From: Sipunculus nudus
Lineage: Eukaryota > Annelida > Sipuncula > Golfingiida > Sipunculidae
DNA: 64,000 bases
Direction of reading: 5' to 3'
Assembly (NCBI GenBank): GCA_026874595.1
Contig: CM049310.1
Location: 88,541,556 to 88,605,555, forward strand
Made by a program: the position numbers and the translations under genes
The notes under the pieces: generated by a model
The model's input: the letters and a program-made list of their open reading frames with translations, nothing else
What the model was told of the DNA's origin: nothing
Database searches by the model: none
Shown here: positions 10,029 to 23,202 of the stretch, piece after piece
How the letters are laid out: the number at the start of each line of letters is the position of its first letter
How positions within the stretch are numbered: the first letter of the stretch is position 1

Positions 10029-13000
10029 AGTGACGCGGGATCTAGTCGGGACCAGTTGCATAAATTATGCGTGGGCCTCATGTATGTAAACAAGTTCGAC
10101 AAAAACACGGGCGGTCCCAGGGGGTCCTTAATAATCAAATAGAAGGGTCCGTTAAATCTGGCGGGACAAAGAAATGCTTCGTAAATCCTAGGCAACCGTA
10201 TCTCGGTGCCGAAAATCCTATTCTGCCGTGGATTTATTCGTGCTTTAGATGAAACTAATTTACTATTTATTCAATAAAACCATTGTATACTCAAATACCA
10301 TTTTTACACAAGTTAAAACGTGTATTTTGTCAAAATTTTAAAGGGATGATTATATAATACTGATTATATGCAGGGATCACTATATATGATAGAGGGACTT
10401 AAGAGCGCACCAAATACGCATTCCGTTTGGAGTTTTGATTTGCCCCGTCTGCTCTTCACACCCCCAAAAAGGTGAAAATCACCGAAATTATTTTCAATTC
10501 GACAGTTCGTGATGTAAAATATTCCCATAATTCGCTCTTGTTTATACATTTAAGTGACTTTTATTCAAAACGTTTTAATTGAAATGTTCAAGAAAGAATC
10601 ATTAAATGCACCAAGAAAGCTCACTTAATTGCACTTAATAAACACAACTAAGCTTGCATGTGCCAGCTTATTGATTAAATGAATCAATCGTGGAAAGTGA
10701 AATCGTTTCACATCACTGCAACCGCTAGATATAGACGTGATTGACGCACTCCGTAATATTTGTTTAAGGTTGCGCTACAATAAGGCCTGCTACATCTAAT
10801 TCAAGTAATATGGTTTTATGTATGTCCCTAGCTATACTATACGTGACAATGTGTAATATGTACACGCGCTGGTTTTGGGTTGACCTAGATGCTGGCGTCT
10901 GTAGCCGTTTTACTGGTCCCTGTGTTTACGCCGCTCAGATGCGACTGATAAGAAAACCGGAAGCCATGCAAGACATGACATGCACACTAAGAGGGTTTAT
11001 TATGTAGCCAAATGATCGGTTTATTATTGCCACATATTTGACTCTTATTCAAATGATATACATGAATATCCATAAACATACAGCTTCCCGTTAAAAATAT
11101 CCAACGGAATAAATACTACTGCAATAAATTCTTCCTTGTATGTTTGAGAATCGTAATATATACATTCAAATATTTGTCTTTTTATTTACGGGATTGTGAT
11201 TGTATAACTGAAGCAATATTGGTCTTATTAGGATTCATTTCTTCTCTGACACCAGAGTTGGGGGTACGATGACCACTACCACGATTTGTGGATTTTTTTT
11301 GTGGATATCAATATTTAGGTAAAACTAATATTTCTCAGATAACAGAAATTCAAAAGTAAAAGTAAATATTTTTAAAATCAAACTTAGGTTGCAGAAATAT
11401 TTAAGTTAGACAAGTTATACGTTAGTTATACTGTGCCCCAGTGCAAAAGTTATAAATTCTAAAAAGGTTATATCCCATTTTTTGTGCGAACTACACACGG
11501 GGTTTCCCTTTCTCCAGAAATACACAGAATGCTATATATATGAAGGTCGGGCAAGCCTAGATTCAAAGTTGGTCGCGTTTCCGGATATACACTGATTGGC
11601 TCACGTTTCGTTATATAAACACACCCTGCACTTTTTGCGTTTTATCTAACCCACATAAGATATTTTGAATACAGAATTGTATTATTTAAAACTGCAATGA
11701 TACCCAATGAAATTGTATTAATATTTATATTGTATAAATATTTACTACGGAGGCAGCATATCAGCCATTTTTCAAAAGGACTTAAAACAAAGACTGTCTG
11801 TTTTCTGGATCAAAGACCTCTGTATATCGGATAACATACCGTACGGCTAAAGCGCGTGTCATAAATAGTTCCCGTTCTGTCCTGTATAAGGTTTTATTGC
11901 CTACATGATATAACGGAGCATGCGCAGTTATGAACGATGCAGATATGTTGTGCATGTGATGAAAAAAGCATAACACTTGATTCAAAACTCATTGGCTTTT
12001 ATGGGCTTACCCATAAAATATTTTTCCAAACAGGGACATCACAGATTAATTTTCCTTGAATGAAGTGGCCATTTTCAAAGATGGCTGCCTTTCAGCTATG
12101 AGCCGTTTTTAGGATATATATATATATATATATGCATATTATGCTGTAAGATGGATTTGTGACATATATATCCGTACGGTTTTTACACACGCTGTAAAAG
12201 TATATATATCTATAAGCTTAAGGTTCACATTTTATGTAAAATATATCTTTAGAAAATTTAGATAATATTTTCATATTTTTGATTTTCTGAGGATCGTCAG
12301 AGCAAAAATAAAAAAAAAACTATGGACCAGCAAACATTATACATGCATAGTACATAAAAAAGAAAAGGATATCTCCTAAGAAAACATCGACATCAGCAAT
12401 GGGTTAAGAAGTATTAAGATGTTACAGTATAGTTATATGGAGTGATGTATTGCTTTTTCCTTGTGTAAAGATTGGTACGTGTTATATGTATATATACTGG
12501 AAAAAAATAAACATGCAAACTTTTCGCTTTGGTAGTCTTCTTTGATATATTTCTTTTATATCAGATATACAACAGATCTATAAGAAAAATGAATTTATCA
12601 CACAGAACTATCTCTTTAAGAGGCCTCATTGATATATAAATCTTACAGAAAAAAGATCTACAACAAATTTCTTAAATGTGTGAGTTTAAATTATTGCCTC
12701 GGCAAGGAGGGTATGCGTTCATTCCCGTTCGTGTGTGTGTGTGTGTGTGTTTGTTTTGACATGCAGTAAGTAGTTTTTCAAAGGAAGATAAATGTCTTTA
12801 TAAATTATGTGACAGAACTTTCAACCGCACTCTAGATTGACTTTCCCTGATGTTATATTTCGAGTCCCCCCCCCCCCCCCCCCGAGTCCGAGTACAATTC
12901 CCAATCCAGGGCCCTCGAGTCAAAGTCCGAGTCCATAAAAAAGTCCGCGCGCGGACTTGGGTCCTCCATCATTGCTATATATATAGAGGGTGCCATTGTC

Positions 13001-15937
13001 TATATTAGGGCTCTCTTATCCTTCCTGGAAAACTCAAAAGAAGTTAGATTGTTGCCATGAAATCACTTATTGATATTTACCTATGTGAATAAATCACAGG
13101 GAAAAATAAAGAAAATATTAAAAAAGAAAACGCATAAATTTTAACATAGCATTCAAGAGCACTCTGTCATGCAGTTAACATTTTCAGTATGATGCATGTT
13201 TCCCCTCAGTGATCTATCAGTTGTACATCTCATATTGCATGAGGACAATATAATGATATGGTATATGAGTTAACTGCCTCATAGAATCGTCAAGAATACT
13301 AGCCTATAGGATGATGCTGAAGTTGCTAAACGGAGGTGACAAATAAAATGCAATTTACAATTAAATTTATGCAAACATTATTTAATTTACAAAATATACA
13401 CACATTACTTTGTGTTAGGAATGAAGAAAGTTATTATATTGTATAGAAGGTGCTTTTGTCCTGGTTGCCATAAGAGGGTTTTGTCCTGGAAATATTAATT
13501 GTCCTTATATTTCAAGAGGGGAGTGCTTTTGTTTACTCCTTTGGATATCCTGTCTCATATTTTTCCAACAAACATAGATTCATGGAAGGTTCTTCAATAT
13601 AAGGTTATTAATATAAAATGAAAAAATGTTCAAATTTTGTACGCTATAATTACTACTCTTTCCTGAACCGGAGAATCACTGCCGCAAATTCCTAAAACAA
13701 TAACACATACATTAACAAATAATTAAAATAATTAAAAAAAAAATATTTCTTATAAAAATGATAAGGTATACTGTTACGGGATGCTTCAGTGAATATTCAT
13801 GTTCGGTCTACTATACATACAATTTTTATACAATCAGTCAGGAGACGAGGGAAATTGATACAAAGGATAAAAAGCGCTCCTGCTATGACTCGTATATTGC
13901 TAATTCCTCCCAACTAACGGCAATGCGCACGAGATCTCGCGTGATGACGGTCCGACAGGAGAATCAGGAACGCACATTTTATGTTGGCAGGGCGCCAAAC
14001 AGTATAACTGTATTCAGCGAGACCCGCTCAATAACGTCTGTTGTGGTTTAATTCGGTTAAGGCTAGACATAATGTAATCTATTATTCCTAAATAAAAATG
14101 GTGAAGCTTTTTTCATCAATTCTGAATTCTTTGAAGGACGCGCGTAAACTCCGTGCAGGCAGATCCATAAGTCTCTCGTACAAATATTCGAAGAATCCAG
14201 AAAAAGAAGGAATCATGTCCGCAGTGCCACATTCACATGTAAACCAGAACCTCTTATCAGCCAAATATAATTATTCTAATTTCCTGTAATAAAATTCAAC
14301 GATAGAATCAGGCCATTCCTACAGACAGAAAAAGACAAAGAACAAATCAAAATTTTAGGAAATCACTGAAGAAAAGTGAGAGCTGAACTCTTTATTATCT
14401 TCTTCCTTTGTTATATCTTAACCATCTTTAATATATGTCTAATATATCTTATTCTATCTAGATTCAGGTGTTTATTATAGTATTAAACGCGTACAGCAGT
14501 AAATCATTTTAACAATCCAGCCTTTTGTAGCCACATCAAAAAGAATAAATTAATAAATGACCTTTTTCATCAATGCTAAAATTTCAGCACTGCTATGCTT
14601 TCATTGAGCAGATGTAAAATAAGAGAACAATATTTTTTTTATAAAGATCGGGGTTTATTTAAATTTGACTAAAAAAGGTCTCCTAAACCCAGGAACCAAT
14701 TTGTCCTGGTCGACAAGCACAGGGTAATGAGCTGCAATGTGCATTTTCAATAAGCATTTCACTTCTTTTGTTTTTATTTAGTATGATTTGTAGAGTCGTT
14801 CGGCTTTATTTAACTTTAGATAAGACAGTGGTATTCATGCATGTGAAACATCCATAAGCCGCCCTGTCACATATTCCCAAACCGAAAACGAACTCGCAGA
14901 TGTACATATACTTAGATTTAGAATTAGTGTGAAAAAAGTAAGCATAAAAAAAGAAGCTTTTACCTCCACACACACACACACACACAATCAATTTGGTCGA
15001 GAACTTAGCATGCATGAGAGGAAAGATGATTTGCGAGTGGATCCAAAATACCTGCATGATGATGTGAAGTTCTGTTTGTTCAGTTGATAGTGGAACCTAT
15101 ATATAGTGACTCTGCTTCTATAACTTCTGATGATGCTAAGAACGGTATATCTCTGTATATAAAGAAATTCATTTGAGATATCTGCATGTACACAGTCTCT
15201 CGGGCCTCCGACGCTAACGTGTATACGTATATTCTGGGAAAATAAATGCCGTCAACAATAATTTTTAGTGTAGCCAATTTAAATTCTTAATTTGACTCTT
15301 ACTTCTGACAAACCTATAAGAACTTGTAATATGTCGCGTCTGTGATATATATATTTGGTGACTTACATGAGTAGTTTTTGTTATGCTGGTCACTGGCTGC
15401 ACGCCATCTAAAGACTCAGTGAATCCCAGGAACACCGTGTAGTGGTGACAAGTCACGAGAACAGTTTTACTCAGTGATACTCTGACACCTTCGTTTCACT
15501 TAAATTTGTTATGGTTATACCATTTTTATTTTTATTACCATACTTTATACTTGCAAACTGAAACGCCCCGATGGAAACACCCTCCTCAGCTAAACTTTGA
15601 TAAACATATACACAATCCTAGGATGCACTAGGTATTAACTCTTACTTTTTATCGTATAGTTAAGCTGGTGACACAAGGGGAATGACCCCCGGATAAAACT
15701 GGTAATCTATTGACTGTAGTGTATGGATCGTTTGTAAAATCATATTCGATTTTTGAAAGATAAAAAAGACTTATTAATCGATTATTTTTTATACCATTTA
15801 TATCACTGTGAACTCTGCTGTATAAATTATACCTAAAATATTGATTGAATAAATTCAGTGTAACTTGTACATCACGCAGAAAGGTCAAGGTAACGGTCTT
15901 GTTGTTGATTGTTATTTGTTGCACAAGGATGAACTCT
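10029..15937. other. Intergenic, no gene seen
   Basis: AT-rich DNA. It contains a short (TA)n at about 12117-12132, a (GT)n at about 12732-12751, a C run at 12866-12883 followed by GAGTCC-word DNA to about 12965, and a (CA)n near 14969-14985. ORFs here (13758-14051, 14806-15057, 15649-15924 and others) have no recognisable domain, splice context or codon pattern. Confidence 0.45.
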
Positions 15938-16595
15938 AAAGGCCTTTTTCCATGGCGCGTGTTTTAGGGGCAGTTTACGCGCGTAGTACGCGCGGCTTTT
16001 GTCTGCGCGGCGAATAAAAAAATCGCTCACACTACATTATGTAGTGGCGTTTCCATGGGGCGACTTTTTACCGCGCGGACAAAGACCGCGCAGACAAAAA
16101 TCGCTATGTGAAGCGATTTTTATACCCGTGACTGCGCGGCTTTTATAGAGTTTGCTAGGGAATTCCTTAATGACGTCACTGGATTTTAGAATATCCCTTC
16201 CCGCGTTTGAGTTTTACTTGTCTTTATCCAGCTCTAGATATCTGACCAGATGGTAAAAAGCGCCATACTTCTTTCTACCTTTGATGATATTATGGACCCA
16301 ATACCTGTGCTTTCGTTTGCTGAGTACAACTTTCTTCTTTAAAATAAAACCGAACAGAAAGTCCTCGAGATCAGCCTCTTCCCAATAATTTAGTAATAAC
16401 AGGAGTCTCAACTGAAGGTGCCTTCCTGGATCCGCCATATTTTGAAAGTCTGCGTGTCCAGGCATGTTTTCTTGTTTTTGATAAACGCCTCATGGAAATA
16501 GGTAATCAGCGCGACTTTTGAAACACGCGCTGCAAAATCACGCGCGGTAAAATACGCGCAGTAAGAAACACGCGCCATGGAAAACGGGCTTTAGG
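15938..16595. mobile_element. PIF/Harbinger-like inverted-repeat element (A)
   Basis: The left end reads CTAAAGGCCTTTTTCCATGG then CGCGTGTTT. The right end, reverse complemented, reads CTAAAGCCCGTTTTCCATGG then CGCGTGTTT, giving terminal inverted repeats of about 29 bases. Subterminal DNA is packed with CGCGCGGC/GCGCGG words on both sides. It carries a transposase N-terminal scrap (16214-16465), so it is a deletion derivative of an autonomous element. The target duplication is ambiguous because CTAA/TTAG is itself palindromic with the repeat ends. Confidence 0.7.
16214..16465 (-). pseudogene. PIF/Harbinger transposase N-terminal fragment
   Basis: An 83-residue frame ending in KRKHRYWVHNIIKGRKKYG then AFYHLVRYLELDKDK. 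This resembles the conserved start of PIF/Harbinger nucleases (a basic RRxxWVHP..RRxxG.YH.L..EL pattern). The DDE catalytic domain is absent and the frame stops right after this block, so the fragment cannot cut DNA. The match is from memory of the family pattern; a profile search would settle it. Confidence 0.55.
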
Positions 16596-16911
16596 GTGCT
16601 TTTCCATGTACGCGTTTTGCAAGCGTTTGCATCGCGGCTGCCGCGCGGCGAAAATCCAACCAGTTAAAAAGTCATGTGCTATTTTCATGTATGCGATTGC
16701 CGCGCGGCAAACGCACGCGTCAGTTTTGGATTCCAGCAGTGGTGGATTTCTGCGTTTGCCGCGCGGCAAACGAAGGGGAATTCCGCTTAAATGATGTCAC
16801 ATGTGGGGTTTCTCCTTATTTATATGTTTTAGTCCGTTCATATGTGACAGGAAGGCATGTTTTTGCCGCGCGGCAGCCGCGCGGCAAACGCTCACATGGA
16901 AAAGGACCCTA
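16592..16911. mobile_element. MITE-like inverted-repeat element (B) abutting element A
   Basis: The left end AGGGTGCTTTTCCATGTACG and the reverse-complemented right end AGGGTCCTTTTCCATGTGAG form inverted repeats that continue with GCGTTT. Inside, the palindrome GCCGCGCGGC occurs five times, usually as TTGCCGCGCGGCAAACG. No coding capacity. The TTTTCCATG core is shared with element A, so the two probably used related transposases. Confidence 0.7.
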
Positions 16912-17829
16912 AGGGCGCACTCGAAAATTCGAAATTCGAACACAGGTTCTAAATGGTTTCACCTTGTATTTTTAAGTGGACGGTTTCGGTTTGAATAGAA
17001 AATATTAATAATATCGTAAATTATTTATTATTAATTAAATAAATTAATGATGAACATTTTCTCAAAAGTTAGAGATCCATTCCTCGGCACTTAGATTTCA
17101 AGTGAGAGCATTATTAATTGTGACTGGCAAATATATATTAAATAATGGTCTTATAATTTGTCCCCGCTGTAATAATCCCGCTTATAATCGAGTCCTATCT
17201 TAAGTCTAACAACCGCGTAACTGCATTCATTCGGTGTAAAATTCTGATATAGGGGTTAAGGATAAAAGTGTATACAGAACTTCAAAAGCGCGCCGGAATA
17301 AAATCACATCAAATCAAATATTCTGTTAACGACAGGGAAACTCGTGTAATGTGCGGCAGAAAATAGTAATTTATTCGAACGACTAAGACATTTAGCTAAG
17401 TATTGTGTTTACGAATGGATACAGAGTTCACTAAAAAAAAAAAAAAAAAAAAAAAAAACTTGGCAACTTTGCATTAGGCAATATTGTACCCCGAGTCAGT
17501 ACGTTCTTTAGAAGTGATTGAAAGGTAATGAATTAATACAGTTCATTTGATAAAAATATTCAGTGATAAATGTAATTAATATAAAGTTTATCAATATAGG
17601 ATACCGATACAGACTTCCGTTATATATCTGCAGATCTACTTTAATGTTTAGGTGTATACAAGAAGTTCAGCTATAGTTCAGCATGAGATCCCAGCTGTCT
17701 TCATCCACACATGTTTTGTATAACTGAAATTAAATGAAGCTTCTTTAAAGTGTAGTATCTGGGCACAAAAATCTTCCTAAATGTGGAATTAAATTTGGCT
17801 TGTGGAGTTTAATTTTTTATCGGGATGTT
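16912..17829. other. Intergenic, no gene seen
   Basis: AT-rich, with an uninterrupted A run at about 17431-17458 and no supported ORF. The A run could be a retroposed 3' tail, but no body is recognisable next to it. Confidence 0.4.
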
Positions 17830-18075
17830 GAAGGGACCTATTTCGATATCTGACTTGTATTAAGTAAAGTTAATAACAAATTTTTATAAATATAGGTCAG
17901 AAAACGCCGATCAAACAGCACATAGGTTGTTTATTTTGTTTATATTCACGTTTTTATGTTTATAATATGTGGGGAAGGGGCCGTCAAAATAATGTAAACA
18001 TACTTAATAATTAAGGACATCTGGCATCTATAGTCGGATGGACAGGCACAGTTTTCTAAAGGGCGTTTTGCGGCT

Positions 18076-18077
<2 letters not shown>
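17830..18077 (+). mobile_element. Diverged, truncated copy of MITE family M
   Basis: Aligns with the copies at 29498-29966 and 53480-53895: TATAGGTCAGAAAA, GTTGTTTATTTTGTTTATAT, GGCC.GTCAAAATAAT and GACATCTGGCA occur in the same order. Its right part is replaced by (TA)n microsatellite. Confidence 0.6.
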
Positions 18078-18107
<30 letters not shown>

Positions 18108-18125
18108 TGCATGACCTTCCAACTT

Positions 18126-18173
<48 letters not shown>
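18078..18173. repeat. Two (TA)n microsatellites
   Basis: TA arrays at about 18078-18100 and 18131-18173, separated by about 30 bases. Confidence 0.9.
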
Positions 18174-18176
<3 letters not shown>

Positions 18177-18872
18177 TGAAACCATGCATACTGCTCAGGT
18201 AACATTTTATTTATTTTTTGTTTGTCAGCATCGGCTGATGTATACCGTGTTTACAGACAACTTGTCATATTATTAAACTCATAAATCCATTAAAGAAGCG
18301 TTATTAGAAATTTTCTTAAAGGGAATTACCTCTACCGTTCATTGTTATGAAGCCGAAGGAGTCAGATGTTATATAAAGTCTGCAGAACAGATTGATGAAT
18401 AGCCGGCTTTAAGATCGCAGCGGGAAATCCTGCCGACAGGTTCAGGTTTGAGGTTTATAGTCCCAAACTGAATTTCAGTGGTTCAGAATTATGTTATTTT
18501 GACAAAAGCGACATTGGAAACGATTATGCTGATTTATGTAACTGATGTTGTATATTTTTATCTCCTTTGAGAGTGACGACCCCGAGTTTGTTCAAAGAGT
18601 ATAATCTATATTTAATTGACGGTGGTTGCACTGAACCTTTGTTACGGAACTCCTCTGTGGTCAAGCCTCGAATATGCACTTTTTGGTCCTGAGCTGTCGG
18701 GATGATGCAAAGTGTCCTTAGGGGGTCCTTTACCTTATTTCTACATAATTCCAGAGATATTTCCAGTTATTTTTGGAGGGGCTATCGTGACGCCACCTAA
18801 CGGCATCTATGGATACTACTGTGTATCAAGGCAGAAAGCAGTTTGTTACTCAGACTCAGGGCCTGGGGCCCC

Positions 18873-18875
<3 letters not shown>
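18174..18875. other. No gene seen
   Basis: AT-rich with short unsupported ORFs. Confidence 0.35.

Positions 18876-18938
<63 letters not shown>
18876..18938. repeat. (TA)n microsatellite
   Basis: About 30 TA units. The Ile-Tyr open frames running through it on both strands are artefacts. Confidence 0.95.
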
Positions 18939-18941
<3 letters not shown>

Positions 18942-19850
18942 GGACATAAAATTACGAATTGTTCAGTTCTTCCTAGAGCATCAGCAAACATAATTTGAAT
19001 ATATCAAGAAAATATGTGGTAAGTATAGGGTTTGAAATAAACCTTTGTATTATCTGTTGCTTATTGATTTACAAAATATCTTTAGGCATGCTATAGTTAT
19101 GTCAAGGGTGTGTTATCTATTAATATTAAAATTGGTTACAGAGTCTTCGTGTTATAGTAGCACCGTCGGTTGTATTTAGGATGAAACTAAGCTGGTCTTC
19201 AATTGCAAGTAAATTAAATTCAAATGGTGAATTTTTATTATAAACCATTAATCATTAGGCAATTTCCCCGAATATAGGCAAGACACAGAAAGAGTGTGTT
19301 CACGCACGAAAAGTCCAATTGCAATTATGCAATTACACTTCTCACGCATCGGATGTACACTTCCGTCGTTCTATATCTCCTTCGCTGTAACCACTGCTTT
19401 GTATAGCAAGATTCTCCGGGTTTCGCCGCCAGGGCTGGCACAGGGAAAAGAATTGTAATCAGGCCAATGAGAGCCGGGTGTCGTATTGTGCACCTAACTC
19501 TAAGTTTCAAACCGTTGACACCCAGCTCTCATTGGTTTGATGCGCAATGCTTTACCACGCTATCATCGGTCTTATTACAATAATTAGCCCTTTGCCAGCC
19601 CAGTTGTAGAAACCCTGAAAAACATGCCGTTCAAAGCAGCGATTAAAGCGACTGAGATCTTGAATGATTGTAATGTATAACCGCGAATAAGGAGTGTATA
19701 TAAGAAGGGAATAATCTTTATTATAACATTCTGTAACAATCCATATTTCATATATAAGGATAATGCAATTCACATGAGCAGTGCGAAAGATTGCTTTCCA
19801 CCGTGACAGTATACGGTAATACATCGGTCATCTGCATTACTAGGTTAATG

Positions 19851-19852
<2 letters not shown>
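18939..19852. other. No gene seen; holds a long hairpin
   Basis: Apart from the inverted repeat at 19464-19535 nothing is recognisable. 19320-19560 is locally GC-richer. Confidence 0.35.
19464..19535. repeat. 19-bp inverted repeat, 34-base loop
   Basis: CCAATGAGAGCCGGGTGTC at 19464-19482 pairs with GACACCCAGCTCTCATTGG at 19517-19535 with a single mismatch. No terminator role is expected in an animal genome. It could be a small foldback remnant. Confidence 0.85.

Positions 19853-19911
<59 letters not shown>
19853..19911. repeat. (TA)n microsatellite
   Basis: About 28 TA units after TGGG. Confidence 0.95.
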
Positions 19912-19913
<2 letters not shown>

Positions 19914-20320
19914 GCGACTGTTTTAGGACATGGTTATATCTGCATGCATGGATACAACGATTATCAGTATCTAATACTTATTAAAGGAATTCGCTTCACC
20001 TCTGTTTGCAATGTTCTCTGAAACCACGCTGCGTATGACACTGTGCCATATACCTCATTTTAAGGGTTGTTATTCCCGCAGTGACATGGCCGCTATGACA
20101 ATCAATAATTTTTCATGTACACAAAGTTTTAGGGTTTTTTTCCTGCTTTCCACATTGCGGGGAGACTACCATGCATGTAACGAAAGCAGCCGAACTTCCT
20201 TCGGCAATGAACGGAATGCGACCTTTTGTTATTCACAACAATCCCTCAAGCACGGGATTAAGCGGCTTGAATTAAGGTCTATGGTACATGTGAATAACCC
20301 TACTCTCTTGCAGTGAAGGA

Positions 20321-20839
20321 TTTAAAGGGGCCTAATCACCTATAAAGCATGTTGAATTAACACAAAAAATAGATTCTTCCCTTTTTAATAAATCTGTACC
20401 TGCCAAAATATTGCCTTGAAACTGTTTGCTTACTCCTGTAAAGGAGAGTTAAAAGCAATGGACCGGGCGCGATGAACAGGTGTCAACATAAACACAGCGC
20501 GCTGGGCCCTGAGCATCGCGAAGCCACAACACGTGTCAAGCAGACGATGCCCTGACTGACTTTGCCCAAGAATGTAATACATGTTCCCGCTGGCTGAAAT
20601 GCCACATGTTTCGGCTCACATTCGGACTTCTGGTCACTCGGCCTTGTTATGGTTAAAGGAACCACGTGGACTGTGTTTACCAACACGCAGACCCATATAA
20701 CAAGGTGTTAAACAGCCGCATGCGAGGCACTGAGACTGTGTGGTGAGATGGTTTCGCTGGAAAACGTTTGTATAAAGCAAAACTCAACTAATAGTATAAA
20801 AAAAATAGGCATAATATTGCTCCTGATTATGTCCCTTTA
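20321..20839 (+). mobile_element. MITE-like element, family N
   Basis: It starts TTTAAAGGGGCCTAATCACC. A near match in inverse orientation (CCTGATTATGTCCCTTTAAG) ends near 20839, suggesting terminal inverted repeats and a length of about 520 bp. The first 190 bases align with the reverse complement of 59655-59846 (GTTGAATTAACACAAAA, AATAAATCTGTA, GGGCGCGAT). No coding capacity. The outer 20 bases resemble those of family M. Confidence 0.6.
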
Positions 20840-22690
20840 AGCATGTTTGTGAAAAACACGACTCTCGCTTTATGAAAAGGAGAAGTTCAACCAAGGGGGA
20901 TGAATGACAAAACCTAAATAAAAGGTCTACATTTCCGGTACAGGGGTGAGGATAGGTGGAGGCGGATTTTACAGGCCTAAAAATTGGTCTTATACGATTA
21001 AAAAACTGTTGTGACTTCATTTGCGTCCGCTTCTGCTACTAACGAGGTGTGCATGTTTCCGTATCTTTCTTCAGGAATACTTTCCTTAAAACGTACATTT
21101 AATTCATCGTTCATGTTTTTTTTTCACATCTACTTATTCTTTGTACGTCGATCAATCATAACCAGTCAAAGATGATCGAAAACCTGAATTTCTCCGCGCC
21201 CCATACCGGTTCGCAAATGTAAACATTATTCACCAAGTCTTCAAGGTAAACATACCGGCATACGAATTTCTTGTCACAAGCGCAGCGCCACAAAATAAAT
21301 GATAAAAAAAAATTGTACAAATCTTATTGACACAGTATCACACTGAAAATCTTTTTTTTAAACTTTTAGAATAAAAAAAAAGCCAATATTCCTCATCTTA
21401 TTTAATTCATCTCCCCAAACCCGGTAAAAAGCCCGGTATACCGGGTTTACCAGCTAGTATACGTATATAGCCCGACTGAACAATTAAAGCGTGACCAAAG
21501 AGAACACGTCTGTAAAAATATTCTACTTTAGTTTACATGTACACATTTACAATATATGAAGTCTTAACTGTTATGTGCCAAATAAACGATTGTTTGGTTA
21601 CATCATAATCTTATTGTTGAATGTTCAAATTTTCATGAAAAATAAAAAAAAATGTATAAATTTGTTTTTAAGAAATACATTGTTTAATTCTATTAGTCTT
21701 TACAAAATAAACAGATTGTTACAATTATAGATACAAACAGTATCCGAATAAATGTTTCCATATTTAAAGAGATTTCAGAATATATAAAAGGTCAGATTTA
21801 GTTTTCTTTAAAAACATTTTTATGATATTAAATACCCATCTACGGATTAAAAAAAAAGTTTTTATAAATGATTAAAATGCGATCATAATTTGCTTTGCTG
21901 TCAGGGTTTTTTTTTCACATTGAATATATATATGTGGAGCACGGAGTAGAATAATCATTTATATAAAATGTGAAAATAACTTTCTTCTTCCAGTAATGGT
22001 TTTTTAACTGATTTATATGTTCCAAAAAGCATATTATATCAATGTAATTCTATATTTAATTCAAATTTTAAAATCAAATACAGTGTATATACATAAATAA
22101 AGTTTTATGCAGTCGATGTATGGTCTTTCATAATATGGGTAATTCCGAAATATGAAGTGCATGACCGGGAAGCACTTTTGCATGAATACTACTTTTTTTC
22201 TTATTTTTGTATAAATAACAAATCAGTGATGCTTCAATAATCCGAGAACATTTTTGACACGATGTAATTATTTTGTTTTACCTTTCTAACATTTAAAAAT
22301 ATTACTTTAAATTTTGATTAAATCTAGAATTTTATTCAACCAATTTTTTTTAATGCTAGCTTAACTGTGTACATTGCAGAATTCTATTCCAGTTTCGGAC
22401 TACGTGACAAGGCACACGCTTCCTCGCATTTTATATCCTTGTATTAACCAGGCCCGGTGTGATGTATAATCCAGGAAGCGTGGTATCCTATACTTGTCTA
22501 TGCATCTTCTGACTAGAAGTACGTTTGCAATGAAATGTAAATTGATTTTTTTTAAATCAGCCTCAAATTAGGAGAACGAAACCAGGTCAGCTGCTTGTGG
22601 ATAGAGTGGTTATAGTTGATAACACACACACACATATATATATATACATACACATACATGTATATATATACATCCATATACATATATACA
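20840..22690. other. No gene seen
   Basis: Very AT-rich, with scattered short T and A runs and a (CA)/(TA) patch at about 22620-22690. ORFs here show no recognisable features. Confidence 0.4.
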
Positions 22691-22694
22691 TATG

Positions 22695-22790
22695 TTGCGC
22701 GCCATCTTCCGATCAGGCCTATCTTAAGATTGGTCTGGACCAATGACCGACATCGAATATAGCCGACCTTAAGGTGGGTCAGACAGATTT
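22695..22790. repeat. Palindromic-word repeat Q, left part (split by LINE)
   Basis: Contains TCTTAAGA, a GGTCTGGACC palindrome, ACCGACATCG and TGGGTCAGAC. It continues after the LINE at 28697. The last 16 bases (22775-22790) are one copy of the LINE target-site duplication. Confidence 0.65.
22775..22790. repeat. LINE target-site duplication, left copy
   Basis: TGGGTCAGACAGATTT, identical to 28681-28696. It is followed directly by a T run, the complement of the LINE poly(A) tail. Confidence 0.95.
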
Positions 22791-22802
22791 TTTTTTTTTT
22801 TT

Positions 22803-23202
22803 GATTTTATAAATTACTGTATATAATAAATACACTGTACGACTCTTCGCTGATTGCATCTAATTACTGAATATGCCATGCATCTTTGGTTACTTGTATT
22901 TAAGTACCAATTCTTACATATCTCACTGGAATATTTGGTCAATTAATACATAAACAAAAATACATATATCCACAGTACAAGACACAAATATACACATACT
23001 ACAGTCTCTTTGATATTCTTGTGCGCATTCCTTCCGGCGTTACCCTGAAAATGTTTAGAAATTCGCAGTATTAATCACACTTTTATCTTTGATTTTTTTT
23101 TTACATTGAGAGGTATTAATATGGTTATATATACACATCATATAAATAAATCTACTCAGATACCTCATCAACAAGGACAATAATTTCAATCATTTGTGTT
23201 TT
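22803..23202 (-). other. LINE 3' UTR
   Basis: AT-rich, non-coding, between the ORF2 stop and the poly(A) tail. Confidence 0.7.

Noticed and set aside
16606-16998. Overlapping plus-strand ORFs with RGKR/CRAA repeats
   Set aside because: They follow the GCCGCGCGGC palindromes of element B and are not independent genes.
18712-18991. ORFs on both strands rich in Ile-Tyr through the (TA)n array (likewise at 3.7, 8.2, 19.8, 29.3 and 30.1 kb)
   Set aside because: A TA repeat of any length is open in several frames and codes Ile-Tyr. No other coding evidence.
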